Shown one piece after another: positions 35,580 through 45,414 of a DNA stretch of 64,000 nt. The position numbers and the translations under genes are program-made. Position 1 is the stretch's first letter; the number at the start of each line of letters is the position of its first letter. Under the pieces are notes generated by a model. That model saw nothing but the letters and a program-made list of their open reading frames with translations. It did no database searches and was not told the origin of the DNA. The stretch comes from Solanum dulcamara (taxonomy: Eukaryota; Streptophyta; Magnoliopsida; Solanales; Solanaceae), in the NCBI RefSeq assembly GCF_947179165.1, contig NC_077240.1:51272501-51336500 (forward strand), given 5' to 3'.

Positions 35580-36100
35580 TATTATACCCCATACTTTTGT
35601 ACCTTGGAAGGTTCTTAAGCTTCTTAAGTTTTTTGAAAGGCTCTTACATTTTTGAAAGGTTCTTAATCTTCTCATAAGTTAACATGTGAGCCGGATGATC
35701 TATAATGCTATCAAGTAACTCTAAGGAAAGGAGAATATGATACCCCATAATAGAGAAGATAGGAAATAGGGTTATAAGAATTCAGAAGAAGTTGGAGGCC
35801 AAGTAATGAGTCATAGGACTCGACTTACTTACGTAAGCTACCAACTTCAAAATCTTACATTCTTAAACTACTTGAGTTCATAACAAGCTTACGTAGCAAG
35901 GATTACATAAATTAGTAAAGTAAGACGAGATTATGAACCCACGAGGAGGAAAAAAAGTGACATGTGGTAGCAAGAGAGAGTGCCACATGGAAGTATATAG
36001 AAGTTCCATGTGGCAGCAACTGAAGAAAGAGGGTGGACCCTACCTGCCACATGGCAGCCCATGAGTGGAGGCATGATGCATTGACCCTATGAGGGCTTAA

Positions 36101-36130
36101 CACGTGTCACCACTTAGGGGCTAACACGTG
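36101..36130 (+). promoter_or_regulatory. Two G-boxes in the Gy14 5' LTR
   Basis: AACACGTGTCAC occurs twice, with CACGTG at 36,101-36,106 and 36,125-36,130, 24 bp apart. In the 3' LTR the same places read CATGTG and CACGTC. G-boxes bind bZIP/bHLH factors; that this is so here is inference. Confidence 0.5.
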
Positions 36131-36148
36131 TCACCCCCTAAGGTGTCT

Positions 36149-36161
36149 TATATATATATAT
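36149..36161 (+). promoter_or_regulatory. Predicted TATA region of the Gy14 5' LTR
   Basis: A TATATATATATAT run lies 19 bp after the second G-box; the 3' LTR has a longer equivalent at 42,889-42,908. Confidence 0.5.
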
Positions 36162-37280
36162 GTTTTGTGGTCATATTTATCCAAACAATTCATTCTTATC
36201 CAAGAAAAGTCTAGAAAAAAAGAGAAGAGAAGAGAAACCTTGAACTAGAGAGAGAGAGAGCCACGGATTTGGAGCAAAAAGAGGTAAGCTCTCCGATTTC
36301 GTTCCATGAGTTAATTATGTAGGGTAAATCACTAGGGTATGATAGTGTTATTTATGTAAATTTATGGTTTGGAGCAACACTAAAAGTATAGTATAGAGCC
36401 ACAAAGTTTTAGTCGTGCTAGGAGAACTTCTAAAGCTAGTTTTGGCAACTTTTGGTGAGTTTTGGGAAAGGTAAGGTTTTTCCTTTAAAATTGGAGTTTA
36501 TGAAGTTTTTATGCAGTATATTACATGTCTTAAATGAGGCTGGAAGTGGAAAAATTGTATGACGATGCTTGACGTTAGAAATAAACTAAATTGAAGTTGT
36601 TAGTGTCAAATCGAAGTCGAGTAATATGTTGTGATTGTAGTTCTGCGGTTGCAGCTGGCTAGATTGCGTGTTGCAGGGCTGTAAAGTTTTTTAAAAGGGG
36701 TGTGGGTACTACTTATTTCAGCCACATAACCCTCCATTTCGTATTGTTAAAGGTCTTACAAAATAAAGGTTAAGATCTCTATTTTGGCATCGTAGTTTGG
36801 AGCTAGTTGTTTGGAGTTGTATTGAGTAATGTTGAAGTGATTTGATTGTATATATATCTGCTGGTTGTTGCTGGTAATATGGCTTATAATATTTGTAGTT
36901 GGATTGGGCAAGTTATAGGGAAGATGTTGCCCGATTTTCAGTAACTTCGGAACTAGTAATGAACTAGTCGAGGGAAATGGATAGGGAAATGATTCCTATG
37001 GATACTTGGTTGTTGAGTTGGAAATTGGAAAGTGAAAGGTTATTACCCGTAGTATTTCTTTCATGTTAAATAGGTTCAAAAGACGACAAGGTGAACGTGG
37101 TAAAGGGTAATCCATAAGAGGTATGTGAAGCTACCTTCATTCTCTTGGCATATTTTTGGCATAAGTATGTAAAACTACCCTTCTTCTCTCTTGATATGTC
37201 TTTTACATAAGTTATGAAGTTATTATTAAATGTTTATGGTACCAAGTCCCTTGATGTCCAAGTATGATATATGTTACTAT

Positions 37281-37400
37281 CTAAGGATCAGGCCGAACGT
37301 TCCACGGCATATGTTACTATGTAAAGATCAGTATGAACGTTCCTCAGCATATGTTACTATCTAAGGATCAGGCCGTACGTTCCTCAGTACATATGTATAT
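37281..37400 (+). repeat. 40-bp repeats in the Gy14 5' LTR (3 units)
   Basis: CTAAGGATCAGGCCGAACGT-type units start at 37,281, 37,321 and 37,361, exactly 40 bp apart. Units 1 and 2 contain GAACGTTC (37,295-37,302 and 37,335-37,342). Confidence 0.85.
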
Positions 37401-38173
37401 GATGACTACATGAGGGAAAGTAGAGAGTATGTAAAGTTGTCCCTTATTTCTTTTGGCATGTCTTAGAATTAAGTAAGGATTAATATTAGCTTTGGGGTAA
37501 TTCTATTCATAAGTCTCAAGGGTGATTCATGATTTCTCTTCTTAAAGATGCTCCGAGTGTTAATTTACTTGACTTTTATGATTTATTTTGTATGTTCTTG
37601 ATTCATGCCTATGATTTCTAAGACTCTTTTGATATGATCAATAGTGATATTTGAGGGATGATTGATATGACTATCATCCTGATTTTTAAATTACAGTTCG
37701 TCTTTCTTAATTCATTAACTCTTTGACAACATTTTAAATTGCATATGGTTACTCACTACTCTACTTGTGTATACTATAACCCTTTTTTCATTGAGTGTCA
37801 GGCCGGGTATGTAATCGTGTGTAGTTTACTACTTTTTCCACCGATTCCCTCATCAAAGGTCCAGGTACGCTATATGAAGACATGATAATGCAATAACATG
37901 ATCAACTCACCGACTCCCTTACTAGAGTGCCGGGTACATATGTATATATATATATGATGATGATTTCATGTGATATGATAAGGTGGTGATGGTGTCGGGC
38001 CCTATGATTGTCCTATATTTATGATTCATGGAGTCCCTAAATGGGCCGGCTATATTGTATAATATGAGCATGCATGTTTTTATAATCCACAAGGTACAGT
38101 GTTTTCTTAAGTAATGTGGTTATCCTCCTGACTCTCTCTATTTCAGATATGCTTCCAGTTATGCTTTATATAC

Positions 38174-38213
38174 TCAGTACATATGTTGTACTGACCCCCT
38201 CTTTCTCAAGGGG
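38174..38213 (+). promoter_or_regulatory. Two adjacent hairpins in the Gy14 5' LTR
   Basis: TCAGTAC-(7)-GTACTGA is followed by CCCCT-CTTTCTCA-AGGGG. The stem is kept although several of its bases differ from Gy6 and Gy10. Confidence 0.65.
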
Positions 38214-38691
38214 CTGCATTTCATGCCCATAGGTACAGGTACACACCTTGGTGATCCGCCAGCGTAGGAGTCCCACTCAGCAATTAAGAAGTGCTCCATT
38301 ATGCTGGAACCTAGATTTTGGTACTAACCCTCAATGTATATATTTATCTATTTACGGGTACGGCGGGGGCCCTGTCCCGCCTTATGTTACTGTCCTTACT
38401 CTTAGAGGTAGGTGAACATATATGTGGGTTATATATGTATGTATGTGCAGTTGTGCCTATAAGACGTATGTTTTGGGACGTCCCCTTTGTCATGGCAGCC
38501 TTGTCGGCTTACGTGGGTTTTATTATGGGACAACCTAATATGTACGATGGCCTCGTCAGCTTATATGTTATCGTGCCTGTTGATAAATTATAACCCAAAC
38601 AGGGGACAAGCTTATTTATAGTTAGCAGGGGTATATGCGAGTGTCCAATTCTAGCATGCGTCACGACCTATGGGGTTGGGTCTAACAGAAG

Positions 38692-38705
38692 TGGTATCAG
38701 AGTGG
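38692..38705 (+). other. Gy14 primer-binding site
   Basis: TGGTATCAGAGTGG, four bases after the LTR, tRNA-iMet type. Confidence 0.88.
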
Positions 38706-38956
38706 TCCTTTCTTGGAATGTCCACATACCATGTCTAGTAGAGTCTTGTTTATCGATGTGTTGTATACCACATCTATAAATAGGATGCTACAGGACATCT
38801 AGGGTGTTATATTTATTTCTTGTCTTAGATCGTGCGATAGAGCTATTTTATTAGGATAATCCCTCCCTAACGGACTATAAGGTGTTTGGTAATACTTCTA
38901 AGGGAATCTTGTCTCTGACCTCCCTTCTTGTAGGTGGGTTTATGCTGAGGTGAATA

Positions 38957-39180
38957 ATGAAGAGACCAGCTGTAGACAGTAGAGGGGTGCAGAGAAGGCC
39001 TCCACGGTACACATAGGACCTTAAGCTCAAGAACCAAGCAGGTAGAGCCCCAGTTATTCGCTAGAGACGGATCCCTCCGAAGACCCTAATTATGTTATGG
39101 AGACCGATCCCTCGGAAGGCCCAATGACAGGTTTCCCAGAGCATTTGATGACCAGGTAAGTGGTTCCGAAAGCCACGGTA
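38957..39180 (+). pseudogene. Gy14: gag-like start
   Basis: ATG at 38,957 opens MKRPAVDSRGVQRRPPRYT before a stop. In the next frame an acidic repeat ETDPSEDP...ETDPSEGP is visible, as in the N-terminal acidic part of some gypsy gags. It lies 23 bp after CTCCCTTCTTGTAG, a candidate 3' splice site. No capsid or zinc-knuckle motif follows. Confidence 0.5.
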
Positions 39181-41239
39181 GTGGTTCTTATGACCGAGCA
39201 TTATGTCAGGCCGGCTCCTACGGTAAGTGTTACGACATATTCGATCCCTCTATCTTGGTCATCAATAAACTAGGGGTTACTTGGTTATCCATGTCTTTTG
39301 GATTCAAGCGAGGAAGATGATGATGCACAGACAAGCAGATGGAAAATGGATAAAGATGGGGAGCACACTTTACCTCTTAGGTTACTGGGTTGAACTAGGG
39401 ATTGATCCATTACAGGTATAGGGGAGTGATAAGTATAGTTTTTCTGGCTATATAGGGCTATTTGTCATTTTTGTTTCAGCCTAATATAGGAAACCTTGTG
39501 TGGCTGGGATATGAGATGCTATAAACATATATATATATTGGCCCTATGAGGCATTGGATTTTAATTTCCTTCTGGTAGTGGTTAGAAGATGCTTTATGGT
39601 AACCTTTTATTGGTTATTAAGTGACTAAAATAATTTTGTGGATGTAAGACATGAACCTATGGGTTATCCAAAATCATGTGCTTCATATATTAGATAACAT
39701 ACTAGAAGGATTCAGAACGGTTAGTGATACCAAGGAATGATTTTCCCAAGGGATATGGGGGTAACATAAAACTCCTCGGGCACAAAAATGGCCATAGACT
39801 GAAAGAATAGAAGGACTACTACAGGGAGCACTTAAGATAGATGTGATCAATTAAGTACGAGTATCGGATGAAAAAAGGAATAGATAGCTATGAACTGAAG
39901 GTGTAGTATGAAAAGGCGAGAAGATAAGACCAATAGTAAAGTAGAATTGACATGGGACTGAGAAGAATTGGAAGTTAACATCAATGACCCGACAAGGATA
40001 AAAGCTTATGAGGTATAAAAAAGTATAGTGGATATGTGATTCTGCCGTAGAAAATATAAATACCCCTCAAGGATGATCGAGGTAGCTCTGCAAAACCATT
40101 GATGCATTGCGAGTCCATTAAGAGGAACAAGTGGTATCCACTGGGATGCAGATAGTGTATACAAAAGAGAGTAAGATGGAGCGATCTAAGGACCTTGTAA
40201 AGGGTAGTAAAGCTATGTTTGAGCAAAGATTAAGATATGGCAACAGAGTTGTTGGCTGCTAAGATGTGACATACAATTAGCAAGGAAAAAGATGGACAAT
40301 CGCTTATGGTTTGGAATGAGGTGATCAAGGAGTACCCGAAGGAAGAAAAAGAAAAGGGTAGGACAAAATAGTGTTCGCGTGATCAAGTTCTAGTGTGAAG
40401 GTTATATGTAAAGCAAGATGGACCAGGAAATGAAAAGATTGCGTCTACCTCATACCGGTTATATAAAAGTAGTTACGCAACCTGTAAATATATATATATA
40501 TATATAGCATAAGACCAAGCGGAGGAGTACATGATGAAAAGGGGGTTATGATATTTTGGATACGTTATAGAGAAATGCAAAGAGAAGTTAAATCAAATGA
40601 CCAAAAAGGACATGGTCATGGTTGAACTAAAGATCTACCCCAATACTGATTGTAAAATAAAAGAGGAGAGGGTAAGGCAGAACCTGAAGACTAGCGAGAC
40701 AACGCTAAGGGAAATCTTGGGCTAAGTTTAGTGCCTTTGCACATTGTTGCAAGAATTGCAATGTAACGTGTGACAGAAAAATCAGAGCTAAATTTGAGGA
40801 AAAGGACCATGGAAGAATTTGAACTAACGATGAAGCAACAATACGAGATTATGTACCTAGAGTTTTATAACTAGGGCTTAAGCAAAATGAGCAGGAGTAG
40901 ATGGTTACTAACAAATGGCGCACTGGTATGCCAAAGTTCTACAACACTATACCAGTAATGATAGACAAAGCACATAAAGACTATGAAGGTTATTGTGTGA
41001 GGGAACTTCAGCACCACTTGGTAGACAATTCTGATGGGCAAAAAGCAAAACCTTAAAGGTAAGGGTACCAATTGATATCATCTAAAGAAGGCAAGAAGTA
41101 ATACACGAGGTCAAAGTTTCCACAACACGACCTTGGCTATAAGACTCATTTTGCACTCCATGGACATATGATTTTATATGGAATGTCATCCGCAGATTAA
41201 CAATATCATCCCGTGTTCCTTCAATCAAGGACTACTTGT
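39181..41239 (+). other. Gy14 interior without recognisable coding
   Basis: About 2 kb of purine-rich sequence with stops in all frames. A short acidic stretch SSEEDDDAQTSRWKMDKDGE is readable near 39,310-39,365, and (TA)n runs lie at 39,529 and 40,491. I see no PR, RT or RNase H motif on either strand, and no similarity to other parts of the window. The frames at 39,981-40,226 and 40,871-41,071 show nothing familiar. Confidence 0.5.
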
Positions 41240-42190
41240 TCAGCCGAGATTGTGTGAAATTATAGATCAAGAGAATGGTGAGAATTTATAGAGTTCCCAT
41301 AGCTATTTTCTCATACGGCAGAGCCCAAGTAACACCTAACTACTGAAGATCATCCCATAAAGAGATTGGGAAGACAGATAGGTCTTCGTACATTATTGTA
41401 CCCTCAGACCGATGGACTGACTAAGTTTACTAGCTAAATGCCAGAAGATATGTTGCGACCCTATACAATTGACTCCAAAAGTAGCTCGAATGATTGCCTA
41501 CTACCTATCAAGATTACTTATGATATTAACTATCATTCTAGTCTTCAAATGGCCCTGTATAAGACTTTGTATGGCAGAAAATGTAGGTCGCCATTGGTTA
41601 GCCTGATATTGGAAAAACATGACTAATAGGCCCAGACATTGTTCAATAAGTAGGGGAGGAGGTAAAGCTTATTCAAAGAGATTATTAGCTGCCCAAAGTC
41701 GACAGAAGTCATATGTAGACAACCGATGTCGACCTTTGGAATTTCAATTGAGCAATTGGTTTTTTTTTGAAGGTGTCGCCCAAGAAAGGAGTAATAAGGT
41801 TCGGCAAGAAGGGGGAAGCAAAGTCCGAGATATATTTGCCCTTACCAGATCCTTTGTCGAATTGACAAGGTTGCCTACGAGCTAGACCTACTGATGGATC
41901 TGGAAGTAGTGCATCCAGTCTTCCATGTATCAATGCTTTAAAAATGCGTTGGTGATCCATCTCGGGTATATCGCATAGATGATATCCAGGTCACAGAGGA
42001 GTTATCCTATGAAGAGCAACTTGTCGCCCTCCTGGATCGGCAGATTAGAAGACTGTGGACTAAGGATGTAGCTTCTGTCAAAGTGTTGTGGCAAAATGAG
42101 AATCGCAAAGAAATGACCTGGGAAGCTGAAGAGGAAATAAAGAACAAGCATCTGTACCTATTCCTTAGGTTTACCATTAATTCCAACTTC
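41240..42190 (+). pseudogene. Gy14: integrase core to chromodomain, degenerate
   Basis: Broken frames can be followed: RVPIAIFSYGRAQ (second catalytic Asp replaced), then PSDRW, MPEDMLRPYTIDSKSSSNDC, YDINYHSSLQMALYKTLYGR, KCRSPLV, VHPVFHVSML, KCVGDPSR, TEELSYEEQLVALLDRQIRR and VLWQNENRKEMTWEAEEEIK. At least five stops or frame changes occur. Wording in the tail (EEQLVALLDRQIRRLWTKDV) differs from the EEVPVEILDRQV type of the others, so Gy14 belongs to a different subfamily. Confidence 0.82.
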
Positions 42191-42282
42191 TGAAACTATT
42201 GAGTTGATGAAAGTATGGGTTATGTAAATAGAAAGGAATTTTCCCTGTAGGCTGTGTAAGATTTTTAAGAAGGTTCTGTTTA

Positions 42283-42317
42283 ACATTCGAGGACGAATGT
42301 TCTAAAGGGGGGAAAGA
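42283..42317 (+). other. Gy14 inverted repeat and polypurine tract
   Basis: ACATTCG-AGGA-CGAATGT (42,283-42,300) is a perfect 7-bp stem with a 4-nt loop. TCTAAAGGGGGGAAAGA follows up to the LTR start at 42,318. Confidence 0.88.
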
Positions 42318-42344
42318 TGTTATACCCCATACTTTTGTACCTTG

Positions 42345-42394
42345 GAAGGTTCTTAAGCTTCTTAAGTTTCTTGAAAGGATCTTAAGTTCTTGAA
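42345..42394 (+). promoter_or_regulatory. Cluster of GAA/TTC motifs at the Gy14 LTR start
   Basis: GAAGGTTC (42,345), TTCTTGAA (42,368) and TTCTTGAA (42,387) fit the two-unit heat-shock-element pattern. TAAGTTTCTTGAA (42,363-42,375) matches eight of nine fixed bases of a three-unit element. Regulation is inference. Confidence 0.35.
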
Positions 42395-44010
42395 AGGTTC
42401 TTAAGCTTCTTGGAAGTTACCATGTGAACCGAATGATCTATAACACTGTCAAGTAACTCTAAGGAAAGGAGAATGTGATATCCCATAATAGAGAAGATTG
42501 GAAATAGGGTTATAAGAATCCGAAAGAAGTTGGAGGACAAGTAATGAGTTGTAGGAGTCGAATTACTTATGTAAGCTACCAATTTGAAAATCTTACATTC
42601 TTAAACTACTTGAGTTCATACCAAGCTTACGTAGCAAGGATTACATAGATTAGTAAAGTAAGACGAGATTATAAACCCACGAGAAGAAAAAGAAAGTGAC
42701 ACATGGTAGCAAGAGAGAATGCCACATGGCAGTAGATGGAAGTGCCATGTGGCAGCAACTGAAGCAAGGGGGTGGACCCCACATACCATATGGCAGCCCA
42801 TGAGTGGAGGTGTGGTGTGTTGGCCCTATGAGGGCTTGACATGTGTCATCACATAGGGGCTGACACGTCTCACCCCCTAAGGTGTCCTATATGTATATAT
42901 ATATATATGTTTTATGGTCATATTTATCCAAAGAATTCGTTCTTATCCAAGAAAAGTCTAGAAAAAAAGAGAAGAGAAGAGAAACCTTGAGCTAGAGAGA
43001 GAGAGAGCCACAGATTTAGAGCATAAAAAGGTAAGCTCTAAAATTTTGTTCTGTGAATTTATTATCTAGGGTATACCATGAGGGTGTCAAGGTTTTATTA
43101 ATGTAAATTTATGTTTTGGAGCACCACTAAAAGGATAGCAAACAGCCACGAAGTTTCACCCGCGCTAGGAGAACTTTCGTGGTGAGTTTTGACGAGTTTC
43201 GGGCAAGGTAAGGTTTTCCCTTTCAAATTGGAGTTTATGAGGTTTTTATTCAGTATATTAAATGTATTATATTGGGCTCAAAGTGGAAAAATTGTATAAG
43301 GATGCTTGATGTTTGAAACAAACTAAATTGAAGTTGTTATTGTCAAATCGAAGTCGAGTAGTGTATTGTGAGTGTGGTGCTGCAGTTGCAGCTGATTGGA
43401 TTGCGTGTTGCAGGGATGTAAAGTTTTCTAAAAGGGGTGTGGGTACTTCTGATTGCAGCCGCATTACCTTCCGTTTTTTATTGGTAAAGGTTTTATGAAA
43501 TAAAGGTTAAAAACTCTATTTTGGCATCGTAGTTCAGAGCTAGTTGTTTGGAGTTGTACAGAGTAATGTTAAAGTGATTTGATTTTATATATAGCTGATG
43601 GTTGTTGTTGGTAATATGGATGCTAAGATTAGTAGTTGGATAGGGCAAGTAATATGAGAGATGCTGCCCGAATTTTGGTAACTTTGCAACTAGTAATGAA
43701 CTAGTCAAGGGAAACGGATTTAGGTTCATACTTGGTTGTAGAGTTGGAAATTGGAAAGTGAAAGGTTATTAACCTTAGTATTTATTTCATGTTAAATAGG
43801 TTCAAAAAAATACAAGGTGAACATGGTAAAGGGTAATCCATAAGAGGTACGTGAAGCTACCTTCTTTCTCTTGGCAGGTTTTTGGCATAAGTATGTAAAT
43901 CTACCCTTTTTCTCTCTTGATATGTCTTTGACATAAGTTATGATGTTATGATGAAATTTTTATGGTACCTAGTCCCTTGATGGGCCAAGTATGATATATG
44001 TTACTATCTA

Positions 44011-44170
44011 AGAATCGGGCCGAACGTTCCTTGGCATATGTTACTATATAAGGATCAGGTCGAATGTTCCTCGGCATATGTTACTATATAAGGATCGGGT
44101 CGAATGTTCCTCGGCATATGTTACTATCTAAGGATCAAGCCGTACGTTCTTCATCACATATGTATATGAT
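44011..44170 (+). repeat. 40-bp repeats in the Gy14 3' LTR (4 units)
   Basis: Units start at 44,011, 44,051, 44,091 and 44,131. Three carry GAAYGTTC (44,022, 44,062, 44,102). Confidence 0.88.
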
Positions 44171-44908
44171 GACTAAATAAGGGAAAGTAGAGAGTATGTA
44201 AAGCTGACCCTTCTTTCTTTTGGAATGTCTTAGAAAATTAAGTAAGGATTAATATGAGCTTTGGAGGTAATTCTATTCATAAGTATCGAGGGTGATTCAT
44301 GATTTCTGTTCTTAAAGATGCTCCGAGAGTTAATGTCCTTTACTTTTATGAGTTATTTTGTATCTTCTTGATTCATGCCTATGACTTCTAAGACTATTTA
44401 TATGATCAATAGTGATATTTGAGGGATAATTGATATGACTATCGTCCTGATTTTCAAATGACAATGTTTTAAATTGCATATGGTTACTCACAACTCTACT
44501 TGTGTATATTGTAACCCTTCTTTTACCGAGTCCTGGGCCAGGTACGTAATCATGCGCAGTTTACTACATTATCCATCGAGTCCCTCATTAAAGGGCTGGG
44601 TACGCTATATGAAGACATGATAATGCAATGACATGATCAACTCACTGAGTCCCTCACTAGAGGGCCGGGTATATATGTATATAGATATATGATGATGATG
44701 TGATATGATGTGATAAGGTGGTGATGGTGCCGGGCTCTATGATGGTCCTACAGTTATGATTCACCGAGTCCTTGAAAGGGCCAGCTATATTGTATAATAT
44801 GAGCATGCATGTTTTCATGATCCATAAGGTACAGTGTTTTCTTAAGTAACATGTTTATCCCCCTGACTCTCTCTATTTCAGATATGCTTCCAGTTATGCT
44901 TTTTATAC

Positions 44909-44947
44909 TCAGTACATATGTCGTACTAACCCCCTTTTCTCAGGGGG
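44909..44947 (+). promoter_or_regulatory. Two adjacent hairpins in the Gy14 3' LTR
   Basis: TCAGTAC-(7)-GTACTAA (one pair lost) is followed by CCCCC-TTTTCTCA-GGGGG. Confidence 0.65.
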
Positions 44948-45414
44948 ATACATTTCATGCCCGTAGGTATAGGTGATCCGCCAGCGTAGGAGTCCTACTC
45001 ATTAATTAAGAAGCGCTCTATTGTGCCAGAGCCTGGATTTAGGTCCCAACCCTTGATGTATATATTTATCTGTTTATGGGTCTGGCGGGGCCCCTTTCCC
45101 GACTTATGTTACTATTCTTACTCTTAGAGGTCGATGGATATGTATGTGGGTTGTATATGCATGTATGTATAGTTGTGCCTATAAAGCGGATATTTTGGGA
45201 CGTCCCCTTTGTCATGGAAGCCTTGTTGGCTTGCGCGGGTTTTATTATGGGATGACCCTATATGTATAATGGCCTCGTCGGCTTATATGTTATCATGCCT
45301 GTTGAAACATTATAAGCCAAATAGGGGACAGGCTTACTTATAGTTAGTAGGGGTATATGCGAGTGTCCAATTTGGGTACGCGTTATGGCTACGGGGTTGG
45401 GTCATGACGTTACC

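Larger units (their letters stand above)
35580..38687 (+). mobile_element. Gy14 5' LTR (group A2, 3,108 bp)
   Basis: It runs from TATTATACCCCATAC to GGGTCTAACA. In order it holds GAA/TTC-rich repeats at 35,600-35,680, a double G-box and TATA run near 36,100-36,161, donor-like AAAG|GTAAGG at 36,470/36,471, three 40-bp units (37,281-37,400) and the hairpin pair at 38,174-38,213. Its start and last third match group A solo LTRs Gy6 and Gy10. A GA-rich leader (36,215-36,260) follows the TATA run. Confidence 0.88.
35580..45409 (+). mobile_element. Gy14: complete LTR element with reduced interior (9,830 bp)
   Basis: Two collinear LTRs of 3,108 and 3,092 bp flank a 3.6-kb interior with PBS, polypurine tract, a gag start and an integrase end. 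The target duplication is TTATC (35,575-35,579) / TTACC (45,410-45,414). The 5' terminus is TA instead of TG and the 3' terminus CG instead of CA. No PR, RT or RNase H is detectable, so it must have depended on other elements, if it was mobile in this form. Confidence 0.88.
42318..45409 (+). mobile_element. Gy14 3' LTR (3,092 bp)
   Basis: It starts TGTTATACCCCATAC and ends GGTCATGACG. It is collinear with the 5' LTR but has four 40-bp units instead of three, (TA)n of different length and scattered substitutions, so the insertion is not very recent. Donor-like GGCAAG|GTAAGG at 43,207/43,208; TATA run 42,889-42,908. Confidence 0.88.

Noticed and set aside
40491..40506. (TA)n microsatellite
   Set aside because: It is a short simple repeat within the Gy14 interior without further features.
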